This document shows, one piece after another, positions 7,916-16,516 of a stretch of 64,000 bases of DNA. Where the stretch lies: assembly GCF_004115975.1 (NCBI RefSeq), contig NZ_SDDZ01000001.1, positions 62,001 to 126,000 on the forward strand, read 5' to 3'. The position numbers were made by a program, and so were the translations under genes. This stretch comes from Gelidibacter gilvus (lineage in GTDB: Bacteria; Bacteroidota; Bacteroidia; Flavobacteriales; Flavobacteriaceae). Position 1 is the first letter of the stretch. Every line of letters starts with the position of its first letter. The notes under the pieces were generated by a model. It ran no database searches. It saw only the letters and a list, made by a program, of their open reading frames with translations, and was not told the origin of the DNA.

Positions 7916-8508
7916 GCTATATATCCGTAAATCGCTATAAAGGTAAATCCAAAATATTGAATGCTCGTAAAGGTAAATCCTTTGTAGAAATAAAGTGGAA
8001 TAGAAATGAGGTCCCCAACAATCCAATAAATCCAGTTCTCAACTTTACGCCGTGCCATAAGCCACATGCCCACAAAGAAAATTGCGGTGGTAATGGTATC
8101 CACATAAGCCATCCAACTGGTCCATTTGTCAAAGGTTTTATAAATGATGAACACAAAACCTAATGTTGCCAGGAATATCACTAGGCTGACTTTATGCTCC
8201 CAAGCTGTCGTTCTTGAAATTGGAGTAACGTGCGCGCTGTCCACTTTTCTGGTCCAAATATACCATCCATACACACTCATAATAAAATAGTAGCCATTGA
8301 TCATCATATCTCCCAAAAGCTCCCATTTTATAAGCAGGTACACAAAAATGCCCGTACTGATCATTCCGGTTGGAAATACCCAAATATTATTTTGCTTAGA
8401 GCTCCAAACTGACAGGAATCCGAAGATAACGGCTACAATTTCTAACGCAATATCCATGGTATCATAACCTGAATACTGTCCGAAAAGGAAATCAAAAATG
8501 TGGCTCAT
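7876..8508 (-). CDS. PnuC/PnuT-type vitamin transporter
   Basis: A 210-residue inner-membrane protein with about seven hydrophobic segments. Segments such as SVWSSKQNNIWVFPTGMIS and MSVYGWYIWTRK are characteristic of the PnuC family. PnuC members move nicotinamide riboside, while PnuT relatives move thiamine by facilitated diffusion with trapping by phosphorylation. It overlaps the thiamine-binding-protein gene by 17 nt and the kinase gene by 40 nt. The thiamine-binding partner and the riboswitch-controlled receptor favour thiamine (PnuT), but the sequence alone does not prove it. Confidence 0.88.
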   Translation of the reverse strand: MSHIFDFLFGQYSGYDTMDIALEIVAVIFGFLSVWSSKQNNIWVFPTGMISTGIFVYLLIKWELLGDMMINGYYFIMSVYGWYIWTRKVDSAHVTPISRTTAWEHKVSLVIFLATLGFVFIIYKTFDKWTSWMAYVDTITTAIFFVGMWLMARRKVENWIYWIVGDLISIPLYFYKGFTFTSIQYFGFTFIAIYGYIAWKKSLDKTPQIA

Positions 8509-8752
8509 AATCGTGTCGATCAGATTTGACTATTTTCATATACAGCAAACCACGTTCAATCAAGGTGAATGCTTCTTTTATTTCGGTGGTCAAAAGTTCC
8601 ATGACGGCATCATAATCGCCATATACTTGGGTGCTCAACGGATTTTCCAAAACCGTAAGCCCAGAAGCTCTCAACTTTTTAATAAAATGAATGATGCTTG
8701 GTTCATAGTCATCATGCAAAGGGGTAAAGGTTAATTCTACTGATATTTTCAT
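8492..8752 (-). CDS. Single-domain YkoF-like thiamine-binding protein
   Basis: An 86-residue soluble protein resembling one repeat of Bacillus YkoF and the DUF77/MTH1187 family: KISVELTFTPL at the start, GLTVLENPLSTQVYGDYDAVMELL in the middle. YkoF binds thiamine and hydroxymethylpyrimidine with two such domains, so this protein would have to dimerise. It is the first gene of the overlapping run with PnuC, kinase and DUF4301. No TPP element was seen upstream; the spacer carries two palindromic repeats. Confidence 0.75.
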   Translation of the reverse strand: MKISVELTFTPLHDDYEPSIIHFIKKLRASGLTVLENPLSTQVYGDYDAVMELLTTEIKEAFTLIERGLLYMKIVKSDRHDYEPHF

Positions 8753-8757
8753 AACAC

Positions 8758-8775
8758 TTCCTGCGAAGGCAGGAA
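8758..8775. repeat. Short palindromic dispersed repeat
   Basis: TTCCTGC-gaag-GCAGGAA immediately upstream of the thiamine-binding-protein gene. Confidence 0.7.
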
Positions 8776-8805
8776 TCTCATTTTAGTTAAACTTACTTTA
8801 TTTTC

Positions 8806-8825
8806 ATTCCCTCGAAGGAGGGAAT
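8806..8825. repeat. Short palindromic dispersed repeat, variant
   Basis: ATTCCCTC-gaag-GAGGGAAT. It has the same GAAG loop as the copy 30 bp away but covarying stem bases, so the hairpin is kept while its sequence changed. Confidence 0.65.
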
Positions 8826-8844
8826 CTATTCATACTATGCTAAT

Positions 8845-9615
8845 TTATTTTTCTTCTTTAGTCACATGTTCAAACATCATTGGCTTATTTATCTCCTCAA
8901 AAAACAAGTCATTTTCTTCAAATGCTGTTCCAATCACCACCAAATCTGCCCCAGAATGATAAGCAGCATCCAATTGATTTTTGGATTTAATACCGCCACC
9001 CACAATTAACGGAATTTGCAATTCACGTTTTACCGATTGGATAATCTCAGAGTTGATAGGATCAATGGCGCCACTTCCAGCTTCCAGATAAATACATTTC
9101 ATACCTAAAAGCTCCGCTGCTTTTGCGGTATCAACAATAGTCTGGATGTTTTGTCTATTTAAAGGATGGGTTTTGGTCACACGTTCTACGGCAGTTTTTT
9201 TTCCGTTTTCGATTAACAGATAGCCCGTTGGTATGATTTCAAGCTGCATGGTCCTCAAGACGGATACGGCTTCAACTTGTTTGCCGATTAGATAGTCAGG
9301 ATTCCTGCCCGAAACCAATGACAAAAACAATAAGCCATCGGCGTGAGATGACAATTGAGAAACATCGCCAGGGAAAATTAAGATTGGCAATTTGGTCCAT
9401 CTTTTTAATTCCTGGATCAAAAGATCCGTTTCATTTTCTTCAACTGTACTTCCACCAACAAAAATGTGAGTGGCGGACGAAGCTTTCAATTTTATCATGA
9501 AAGTCGAAACAGCTTCTAATTTCAATTTATCAGGATCGATCAAGACGGCCAGCAGCTTTTCCTTTAGAGAAATTGCGGTTAATATATCTTGATATAAATT
9601 CTTCTTTTTAGCCAC
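8845..9615 (-). CDS. Geranylgeranyl/heptaprenylglyceryl phosphate synthase
   Basis: A 256-residue TIM-barrel enzyme of the PcrB/GGGPS family, which joins a prenyl diphosphate to sn-glycerol-1-phosphate. LLAVLIDPDKL near the start, KCIYLEAGSGA, the phosphate-binding PLIVGGGIKSKNQLD and the end strand LVVIGTAFEEN are all present. The start is GTG at 9615; there is no ATG in frame before residue 40 and the family alignment needs the N-terminus. Bacteroidota carry this enzyme without full archaeal lipid synthesis. It is upstream of the thiamine-type operon by about 90 bp. Confidence 0.93.
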   Translation of the reverse strand: MAKKKNLYQDILTAISLKEKLLAVLIDPDKLKLEAVSTFMIKLKASSATHIFVGGSTVEENETDLLIQELKRWTKLPILIFPGDVSQLSSHADGLLFLSLVSGRNPDYLIGKQVEAVSVLRTMQLEIIPTGYLLIENGKKTAVERVTKTHPLNRQNIQTIVDTAKAAELLGMKCIYLEAGSGAIDPINSEIIQSVKRELQIPLIVGGGIKSKNQLDAAYHSGADLVVIGTAFEENDLFFEEINKPMMFEHVTKEEK

Positions 9616-9803
9616 GAATGCATGAATGTTTTTCTATAATTTTATTTTAAACTGCTCTACTTGAAATTTCGATCAAAGTCTTTTATTTAAGCCACGTCCA
9701 GATTACTATCGACAGCCCGAATGTTTGTCTATAATTATATTTTTAATTTCTCTGACTATCATATAAAATTTTAACTAATCCCTCATTCCTAATACCTAAT
9801 GCC

Positions 9804-10427
9804 TCACACCACATACGCACAAGTGAAGCTTTCAAACTCAAAAAAATGAGTATCATATCTGTATTTCTTATCTTCATAATCAATCCAAGCTACAGTTTCT
9901 TCATCTTTGACCATAAAAGGAATGACCAAAAAATGATGCTTAAACATCATGCCCGGCGTTGCGAATAATTTGTATAAAGATTCTTTGATACACCAAATCA
10001 CAGTCAATTTATTGATATAATCATCGGCATTAGCCTCTAAATAATCCCCTTCATAACCTATAAACTTATGGGCGATTACCGCTATTTTTTCACGTCGCTT
10101 TTCAATGTCTATCCCAACTTCGCGATCACTAATAATAACGCCTGAAAATGTATAGGAATGGGTAATTGAGATGAACTTGCCATCCTTTAAGTGGGGCTTG
10201 CCGTTTTCGTCGTAAAACAAATCGTGGTCGGTGTAGCCAAATTCCGCCAAAAGATGGCGCACACTTAAAAATCCGCGCTGGTGGAGTTCACTTTTCATTC
10301 CCAAGACACGGGCCATGCATATATCTGTTAAAGTGATAGGCTGCATGAGCTCTTCATAGGATTCCGTAATCTGCCAGATTTTAACAGTAGTTTGTGAATT
10401 TGGGGTAATGGTTTTATATAATGGCAT
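9804..10427 (-). CDS. 4'-phosphopantetheinyl transferase (Sfp type)
   Basis: A 207-residue enzyme that moves the 4'-phosphopantetheine arm from coenzyme A to a serine of acyl or peptidyl carrier proteins. The Mg-binding motif VGIDIE has Asp107 and Glu109, and W145-CIK-E149-S follows as in Sfp/AcpS-like WxxKE. The 90-residue N-terminal half is less conserved, as usual. It is divergent from ahcY, a pairing often seen in flavobacteria. No polyketide or peptide synthetase is nearby, so the fatty-acid carrier protein is the likely target. Confidence 0.92.
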   Translation of the reverse strand: MPLYKTITPNSQTTVKIWQITESYEELMQPITLTDICMARVLGMKSELHQRGFLSVRHLLAEFGYTDHDLFYDENGKPHLKDGKFISITHSYTFSGVIISDREVGIDIEKRREKIAVIAHKFIGYEGDYLEANADDYINKLTVIWCIKESLYKLFATPGMMFKHHFLVIPFMVKDEETVAWIDYEDKKYRYDTHFFEFESFTCAYVV

Positions 10428-10450
10428 TTAAGTTTCTCGAAGTTATTATT

Positions 10451-10458
10451 TATCTTTG
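10451..10458 (+). promoter_or_regulatory. -7 promoter box for ahcY
   Basis: TATCTTTG followed by CAG is a perfect TAnnTTTG box. It would give an mRNA leader of about 120 nt. No canonical TTG at the right spacing was found. Confidence 0.6.
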
Positions 10459-10474
10459 CAGTCGCAAACCGAAA

Positions 10475-10510
10475 GTATAGAAACAAATATACAATTATGT
10501 AATTCTATAC
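10475..10510 (+). promoter_or_regulatory. Inverted repeat in the ahcY leader
   Basis: Perfect 8-bp arms GTATAGAA / TTCTATAC are separated by 20 nt, at about the 5' end of the predicted ahcY mRNA. It could be an operator or an RNA stem. It does not resemble a known SAH or SAM riboswitch to me. Confidence 0.4.
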
Positions 10511-10584
10511 ACAACCTCGCTTGTTTGGAAAAAATATTATAATAGGATTTTATAAACTCTATTGAATCACTTAAAAAATAACAG

Positions 10585-11901
10585 ATGAATACTAAAACAT
10601 TGCCTTACGTCCCTTTTAAAGTAAAAGACTTGTCACTTGCTGACTGGGGAAGAAAAGAAATCGAATTGGCTGAAGCTGAAATGCCAGGACTCATGAGTCT
10701 TCGTGAAGAATATGGCGACTCACAACCACTTAAAGGTGCTCGTATAGCAGGATGTTTGCACATGACCATTCAAACGGCGGTGTTGATTGAAACCTTAATT
10801 GCTCTTGGAGCAGACGTTACTTGGAGTTCTTGTAATATTTTCTCAACCCAAGATCAAGCTGCTGCTGCCATTGCCGCTGCTGGAATTCCGGTGTACGCAT
10901 GGAAAGGAATGAACGAAGAAGAATTTAACTGGTGTATTGAACAAACCTTATTTTTTGGTGAAGACAGAAAACCATTAAACATGATCTTGGATGATGGTGG
11001 CGATTTGACAAATATGGTTTTTGACAAATATCCAGAGTTAATGGCTGGAATCAACGGCCTTTCTGAAGAAACAACTACAGGTGTCCACCGACTTTACGAG
11101 CGCATGAAAAATGGCACATTATCTATGCCTGCCATCAACGTGAATGATTCTGTAACAAAATCGAAATTTGACAACAAATACGGCTGTAAAGAAAGTGCAG
11201 TTGATGCGGTACGTCGTGCCACCGACTTGATGTTGGCTGGAAAACGCGTGGTGGTTTGTGGTTATGGTGATGTTGGTAAAGGTACCGCTGCGTCTTTTAA
11301 AGGTGCTGGGAGTATCGTAACCGTTACTGAAATTGACCCAATTTGTGCATTACAAGCCGCTATGGACGGTTTTGAAGTGAAACGTCTTGAAACTGTTGTT
11401 GCCAATGCTGATATTGTAATTACCACTACTGGAAACAAGGATATCGTTCGTGCTGAACATTTTGAAGCGATGAAAGATAAAACTGTAGTTTGTAACATTG
11501 GTCACTTTGACAACGAAATTCAAATGGATTGGTTAAATAAAAACCATGGTGCTTCAAAAATCGAAATTAAACCTCAGGTTGATAAATACACGATTGACGG
11601 GAAGGATATTATCATTCTCGCCGAAGGCCGATTGGTAAACTTAGGTTGCGCTACAGGCCATCCAAGTTTTGTAATGAGCAACTCGTTCACCAACCAGGTT
11701 TTAGCACAGTTAGAGTTATGGACCAACAGAGATGCTTACAAAAATGAGGTATATATGTTGCCTAAACATTTAGATGAAAAAGTAGCATTTTTACACCTAG
11801 CTAAAATTGGTGTGGAATTGACTGAACTTAAGGAAGACCAAGCTGAATATATTGGTGTTGCAGTTGAAGGACCATACAAACCGGAATACTACCGTTATTA
11901 A
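10585..11901 (+). CDS. ahcY: Adenosylhomocysteinase
   Basis: A 438-residue S-adenosylhomocysteine hydrolase. It splits SAH into homocysteine and adenosine and so relieves inhibition of methyltransferases. The substrate domain has [11 protein letters not shown] near residue 45 and the [11 protein letters not shown] segment. The NAD-binding loop [11 protein letters not shown] is near residues 222-232. The C-terminus KPEYYRY supplies the lysine and tyrosine that reach the NAD site of the partner subunit. Length is normal. It has its own promoter and a strong terminator. Confidence 0.98.
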   Translation: MNTKTLPYVPFKVKDLSLADWGRKEIELAEAEMPGLMSLREEYGDSQPLKGARIAGCLHMTIQTAVLIETLIALGADVTWSSCNIFSTQDQAAAAIAAAGIPVYAWKGMNEEEFNWCIEQTLFFGEDRKPLNMILDDGGDLTNMVFDKYPELMAGINGLSEETTTGVHRLYERMKNGTLSMPAINVNDSVTKSKFDNKYGCKESAVDAVRRATDLMLAGKRVVVCGYGDVGKGTAASFKGAGSIVTVTEIDPICALQAAMDGFEVKRLETVVANADIVITTTGNKDIVRAEHFEAMKDKTVVCNIGHFDNEIQMDWLNKNHGASKIEIKPQVDKYTIDGKDIIILAEGRLVNLGCATGHPSFVMSNSFTNQVLAQLELWTNRDAYKNEVYMLPKHLDEKVAFLHLAKIGVELTELKEDQAEYIGVAVEGPYKPEYYRY

Positions 11902-11904
11902 CCA

Positions 11905-11924
11905 ATTCCTGCGAAAGCAGGAAT
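11905..11924. repeat. Short palindromic dispersed repeat
   Basis: ATTCCTGC-gaaa-GCAGGAAT just after the ahcY stop codon and before its terminator. Confidence 0.7.
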
Positions 11925-11946
11925 CTCATGATCAAACTATAAAACT

Positions 11947-11980
11947 AAAAACCCAAGCAATTACTGTTTGGGTTTTTTGT
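11947..11980 (+). terminator. ahcY terminator
   Basis: Arms AAAAACCCAA / TTGGGTTTTT with a loop of about 11 nt are followed by a T-rich tract. Confidence 0.85.
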
Positions 11981-12125
11981 TTTTGGGCACATCATAAAAA
12001 GTTGTTATTTCAAATGTTTTATTGAAACAAAAGCTTTGGAAGATTCGAGAAACGCATCAAAACTTTTGTTAAACCTCTAATTTTTTTTCTATATAAACTT
12101 GAAATTTTCTATTTTAGAGAGTATC

Positions 12126-12596
12126 ATGACCTACGAAGAACCCAACATCATCGTCCCAAGATTTAATGAAGCCTCTGGTTTTTACACCACTAAAAAGCGC
12201 TCAAAAATCATGAGCAAAATCCGTGGGAAAAACACAAAACCTGAGCTTTTGTTCAGGAAAGCCCTGTGGCATAAAAACGTCCGCTATCGAGTGGACAGCA
12301 AAGAACTTCCAGGAAAACCAGATATCTCCATCAAGAAATACAACCTCGCTATTTTTATTGATGGCGAATTTTGGCACGGTTACAATTGGGACGAACGTAA
12401 AGAGCATATAAAAAGCAATCGCAAATTCTGGCTTCCTAAGATTGAACGCAATATGCAACGCGACAGACAAGTCAATCAAGAATTGGTTGAAAGCGGTTAC
12501 ACTGTTTTCAGATTTTGGTCTAAAGAAATATTAAATGATCTGGATCGCTGTATTAATGATGTTCTTGTGTTTATTGCCACCGGAGAAAATACTTAG
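12126..12596 (+). CDS. vsr: Very short patch repair endonuclease (Vsr), solitary
   Basis: A 156-residue Vsr-type endonuclease that nicks beside T:G mismatches produced by deamination of 5-methylcytosine. Recognisable parts are MSKIRGKNTKPEL, the metal-binding KPDISI aspartate, FIDGEFWHGY with its catalytic-region histidine, and the C-terminal VFRFWSKEI. The frame extends to a TTG at 12099, but ATG 12126 fits better. No DNA-cytosine methyltransferase gene is next to it; neighbours are ahcY and a peptidase. It ends at a bidirectional terminator. Confidence 0.93.
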   Translation: MTYEEPNIIVPRFNEASGFYTTKKRSKIMSKIRGKNTKPELLFRKALWHKNVRYRVDSKELPGKPDISIKKYNLAIFIDGEFWHGYNWDERKEHIKSNRKFWLPKIERNMQRDRQVNQELVESGYTVFRFWSKEILNDLDRCINDVLVFIATGENT

Positions 12597-12615
12597 GGCA
12601 TAGGTATTCACAAAA

Positions 12616-12645
12616 AAACCCTTTCAAAAATATATGAAAGGGCTT
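12616..12645. terminator. Bidirectional terminator between vsr and the S46 peptidase
   Basis: Arms CCCTTTCA / TGAAAGGG are flanked by A-runs on the left, which read as T-runs on the minus strand, and by T-containing sequence on the right. It serves two convergent genes. Confidence 0.7.
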
Positions 12646-12667
12646 CGTTATTAAGTTATAGCGTTGA

Positions 12668-14800
12668 CTATTTTTTAGCCTTGGATTTCTTAACCTTTTT
12701 GGATTGCTTGTTTCCCGATTTTGGACGCACCAAGCTCATTTCGTCAATTAAATGTTGTGCACCTGCATACTTATCAATAATGAAAAGGATGTAGCGCGCA
12801 TCAACCATAATATTTCTACAAATCTCAGGATCATAATACATATCACTCATAGTCCCTTCCCAGACACGGTCAAAATTCAGACCTACCAAGTTTCCATAGG
12901 CATCAATTGCTGGACTTCCAGAATTTCCTCCAGTAGTGTGATTGGTTCCTAAAAAACAAACGGGTACTTTGCCCGTAGCATCTGTGTATTGTCCATAATC
13001 CTTATTTGCGTATAATTCCTGTAATTTTTCAGGCACGTCAAACTCATAATCCCCTGGGATGTATTTTTCCATCACGCCGTCCAAATATGTTGAAGGCTCG
13101 TAATAAACTGCATCTCGTGGCTCATATCCCTTAACTTTTCCATAGGTCACACGCATAGTGCCATTGGCATCCGGGAAATAGCGTTGTTCTGGCAACACCT
13201 CCATCAATGCCGTCATATATTTCTGTTCAAGGCTATTGATCTGAGGATTCAACTCTTGGAAGCGAGGTTCGATCTCCGTATAAAACGCCATGATAAAAGG
13301 TTTGATATATTGGTATGCGGCATCATTATTCAACTTTTCCAACACCTCATTTGAGGAACCTTCCAAAACTTTTAAAGCATCTTCCAAATTGGTAAATGCG
13401 GTTTTATCATAAATTGACGCATCCACATGATCCGTGTATAATGGCATGACCGCTTCAAAAACACCTTTATCTACGGTGGCATTATAATTCTTATAAACAC
13501 CTTTCATACGCCCGATATTGGCATCTCTCTGTTTTTCAAAAGCTTCTTCACTGTTGGCTGCAGCGCCTTCCAATTGTGCAAGGCCAAAGATCATCGGCGT
13601 CAATTCATTGGTTCTTAAAAAGACTTCCATAAAACTGGTTCGCTTGACGTTTGTATCTTCAATTTCGTTATAAAGTTGCTCAAGTTCCGGTAAAATTTTT
13701 CCGTATTTATTCTCTAGACCTTTCGCTTTTAGTTGTTTTGTAAATTCAGCCTCTTGTGCTTTCTTAATGTTGATGGCACCACTTTTTTCAATCCCTAAAT
13801 TTTCACCTTGCCATTTTTTCCAGGCATTGGCAATTCGGGCTTGTTTTGAGGCATATTGGATTCTGATTTGATCATCCGATTTCATGCTTGCATCAATGAC
13901 TTTTAATGCCGCTTCCCTAATCGCTATCGCTCTTGGGTTGATTTTCTCAACGGTTTGTGCTACGGCAACCGCAGGGAGGTATTCGTCAGTAGTTCCAGGA
14001 AAACCAAACACCATTGTAAAATCATCTTCGCTCACACCATCTAAAGAAACAGGCAAGAAATGACGTGGTTTAAACGGAACATTATCTTCCGAATAGGCCG
14101 CAGGACGGTTATTCTTATCGGCATAAATCCTGAACAACGCGAAATCGCCCGTATGACGTGGCCATACCCAATTGTCAGTATCGCTACCAAACTTTCCTAT
14201 GCTTGAAGGTGGCGCACCAACCAATCGGATATCATTATAACGTTCAGTAACGAAAAGAAAATACTGATTGCCTTTATAAAACGCCTTGATCTTCGTGTCC
14301 TGCCAATCCTCTTTTTTGGCTGCTTTTTCAATGGCCGTACTGTTTCGTCCTCTAATCACTTGCTGATCTCTATCTGACATAGCATCAGTAACACCTTCCA
14401 AAACCTGTTTGGTGACATCCTCTATTCTTACAATAAATTCAATATACAAGCTGTTATTTGGCAACTCCTCCTTAAGATTTTTTGCCCAGAACCCATCTTT
14501 CAAATAGTCGTTTTCCAAAGAGGAATGGGATTGAATTTGACCAAATCCACAGTGATGGTTGGTTAAAACCAAACCTTTATCGGAAATCACCTCAGAGGTA
14601 CACCCACCATTAAAATGGCCAATGGCATCCTTTAAACTCGAATTATTGACATCATAAATATCTTTGGCAGACAATTTACTACCAAGACTTTGCATTTCGT
14701 CTTCATTCATACCTTGCAGTAGAGACGGAATCCACATACCACCTTGCTGAGCAGAAACTTGAAATGCAATAAAAAGAAATAAAATTCTGAAAATTTTCAT
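12668..14800 (-). CDS. S46 family dipeptidyl-peptidase, DPP11 type
   Basis: A 710-residue periplasmic exopeptidase that removes dipeptides from peptide N-termini. The signal peptide ends at about residue 17 (FQVSAQ). The catalytic His is in LTNHHCGFGQ and the nucleophile is Ser627 in TGGNSGSP. Arg645, in NFDRVWEGT, lies 18 residues after the serine, the spacing of the specificity Arg in Porphyromonas DPP11. A Gly there would mean DPP7. It should therefore prefer Asp or Glu as the second residue. The lysine-rich tail (from about 690) is unusual for a secreted enzyme. Function in peptide feeding is inferred. Confidence 0.93.
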   Translation of the reverse strand: MKIFRILFLFIAFQVSAQQGGMWIPSLLQGMNEDEMQSLGSKLSAKDIYDVNNSSLKDAIGHFNGGCTSEVISDKGLVLTNHHCGFGQIQSHSSLENDYLKDGFWAKNLKEELPNNSLYIEFIVRIEDVTKQVLEGVTDAMSDRDQQVIRGRNSTAIEKAAKKEDWQDTKIKAFYKGNQYFLFVTERYNDIRLVGAPPSSIGKFGSDTDNWVWPRHTGDFALFRIYADKNNRPAAYSEDNVPFKPRHFLPVSLDGVSEDDFTMVFGFPGTTDEYLPAVAVAQTVEKINPRAIAIREAALKVIDASMKSDDQIRIQYASKQARIANAWKKWQGENLGIEKSGAINIKKAQEAEFTKQLKAKGLENKYGKILPELEQLYNEIEDTNVKRTSFMEVFLRTNELTPMIFGLAQLEGAAANSEEAFEKQRDANIGRMKGVYKNYNATVDKGVFEAVMPLYTDHVDASIYDKTAFTNLEDALKVLEGSSNEVLEKLNNDAAYQYIKPFIMAFYTEIEPRFQELNPQINSLEQKYMTALMEVLPEQRYFPDANGTMRVTYGKVKGYEPRDAVYYEPSTYLDGVMEKYIPGDYEFDVPEKLQELYANKDYGQYTDATGKVPVCFLGTNHTTGGNSGSPAIDAYGNLVGLNFDRVWEGTMSDMYYDPEICRNIMVDARYILFIIDKYAGAQHLIDEMSLVRPKSGNKQSKKVKKSKAKK

Positions 14801-15237
14801 ATCGGAAATTGTTTTTAAAAAGACCCCAAATATAAGAAAGCCACCACGAAAACTAAACTATTTAGTGATGTATGTTAGTTTAAAGAATCAAGACCGCTTG
14901 CTTCGACTGCGCTCAGCACAGGGCGCTTTTAGAATCAACCTGCCTGCCGGCAGGCAGGAAACAAAGACTTGAATCGTCAAAACTCGAAAAACTGTATCTT
15001 CAATCAAAATTCAGAACCAATTAAAAAGTCCTATAAATGACTTTAAACATAAAATGCACATTATCTAGAAAACTTAATCGAATGGATAGACACAAGATGA
15101 AATCAGCATAAATTGGATGATAATAATATCTAAGCCTAAATTCCCATGTAATCAACTATTACACGCCAAAGAAAAATTCGATTAAAGCAGTTGAAACTTT
15201 TTGTTTATCTTATATTTCATAATTAAAGAACTTGAGA
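14801..15237. other. Non-coding spacer of about 440 bp
   Basis: The spacer between divergent genes holds a perfect 20-bp GC-rich palindrome at 14939-14958 (arms CCTGCCTGCC / GGCAGGCAGG) and, just before it, a GC-rich stretch (14900-14925, gcttcgactgcgctcagc) of a type repeated in flavobacterial spacers. The rest (14960-15237) is AT-rich with no ORF, tRNA or clear hairpin that I can support. Confidence 0.6.
14939..14958. repeat. Perfect GC-rich palindrome
   Basis: The sequence is identical to its own reverse complement over 20 bp, with 10-bp arms and no loop. It resembles dispersed palindromes of flavobacterial spacers. Confidence 0.75.
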
Positions 15238-16380
15238 ATGCATCACAATTCAAAACTTCCCCATGTGGGCACCACAATTTTCACTGTCATGAGCAGCTTG
15301 GCTCAAAAACACAAGGCGCTCAATTTATCACAGGGATTTCCAAACTTTAAAAGTGATCAAAAATTAATTGATTTGGTCACCAACGCCATGAACTCGGGTT
15401 TCAATCAATATGCACCTATGGCAGGGCATTTAGAACTACGCGTTGCCATCACCAATAAACTTGAGCAACTCTACAACACATCTTACCATCCAGATTCAGA
15501 AATTACCGTTACTGCTGGTGCCACACAAGCGATTTTCACCATCATCTCCGCTTTTATTAAACCCGAAGATGAAGTCCTAATTTTTAGACCTGCTTATGAT
15601 TGCTATGAACCTGCCATAGCATTGAATGGCGGAAAAACAATTTCGGTACAACTGGAAGCACCGCATTATCAAGTAGACTGGTCAGTGGTTTCAAAAAAAT
15701 TCAATTCCAAAACCAAAATGGTCATCATCAACACGCCACAAAACCCAAGTGGGACGGTGTTTTCTAGGGAGGACATGCTCAAATTAGAGGCATTATTAAA
15801 AGGCACCGACATCATTTTGTTGAGCGATGAAGTTTACGAACATATTATTTTTGACGACAAAAAGCATCAAAGTGCCTGTATGTTCCCCGATCTTAAAGCG
15901 CGAAGTTTTATTGTGGCTTCCTTTGGGAAAACCTTCCACAATACGGGCTGGAAATTAGGTTACTGTTGTGCCCCAAAAGCATTGATGATCGAGTTTCAGA
16001 AAGTCCATCAATTTAATGTGTTCTGCGTCAACCATCCGATGCAAAAGGCTTTGGCGGAGTATTTACAAGACCCTAATCATTATTTGGAATTATCAACCTT
16101 TTACCAGCGTAAACGCGATTTGTTTTTAAGTTTGATCAAAGACTCCCGATTTAAATTCACCCCGGCTGAAGGCGCTTACTTTCAGATCTTGGATTATTCA
16201 AAGATCACTTTGGAAAATGATGTGGATTTTGCCAAACGACTGACCATTGATCATAAAATTGCATCGATCCCTCTTTCAGTATTCAACACCGATAATTTGG
16301 ACAATAAAGTGCTGAGATTCTGCTTTGCCAAAACCGATGACACCCTAAAACAAGCCGCTGATATTTTAAACACTATTTAA
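15238..16380 (+). CDS. PLP-dependent glutamine/methionine aminotransferase (YbdL/KAT-like)
   Basis: A 380-residue fold-type I aminotransferase. LSQGFPNF near residue 34 and the G-A-T-Q-A cofactor loop are typical of the kynurenine/glutamine transaminase K and YbdL group. NTPQNPSGTV and SDEVYEHI follow, and the PLP lysine is in SFGKTFHNTGWKLGY. These enzymes transaminate methionine, glutamine or aromatic keto-acid pairs. ATG 15238 is preferred to a TTG two codons earlier. The omega-amidase 580 bp downstream is the usual partner in methionine-keto-acid salvage (glutaminase II route). Confidence 0.9.
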   Translation: MHHNSKLPHVGTTIFTVMSSLAQKHKALNLSQGFPNFKSDQKLIDLVTNAMNSGFNQYAPMAGHLELRVAITNKLEQLYNTSYHPDSEITVTAGATQAIFTIISAFIKPEDEVLIFRPAYDCYEPAIALNGGKTISVQLEAPHYQVDWSVVSKKFNSKTKMVIINTPQNPSGTVFSREDMLKLEALLKGTDIILLSDEVYEHIIFDDKKHQSACMFPDLKARSFIVASFGKTFHNTGWKLGYCCAPKALMIEFQKVHQFNVFCVNHPMQKALAEYLQDPNHYLELSTFYQRKRDLFLSLIKDSRFKFTPAEGAYFQILDYSKITLENDVDFAKRLTIDHKIASIPLSVFNTDNLDNKVLRFCFAKTDDTLKQAADILNTI

Positions 16381-16435
16381 AACTAAGAGTGCCTCAATAC
16401 CTTGTTAAAAGTTTAATTTTTATCTTAAAAATCAC

Positions 16436-16443
16436 TACCTTTG
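16436..16443 (+). promoter_or_regulatory. -7 promoter box before the lysine-rich protein
   Basis: TACCTTTG followed by CAC matches TAnnTTTG. It implies a transcript starting near 16450 that covers the exported protein and possibly the omega-amidase. Confidence 0.55.
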
Positions 16444-16516
16444 CACTACCAAAAATCATAGAGTCACACTGACCTCTGCACGGTTTTTGACATCTAAAAA
16501 ACTAATAAAAAATCTT

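Noticed and set aside
7916-8026. 37-codon extension of the NadR-like kinase
   Set aside because: It is in another frame of pnuC, encodes a hydrophobic stretch unlike kinases, and the P-loop position fits the shorter protein.
10475-10510. SAH riboswitch before ahcY
   Set aside because: The leader lacks the conserved GC-rich SAH aptamer core; only a simple inverted repeat is present.
14801-15237. Structural RNA (RNase P, tmRNA, 6S) in the spacer
   Set aside because: No conserved core of any of these was recognised, only a palindrome and AT-rich sequence.
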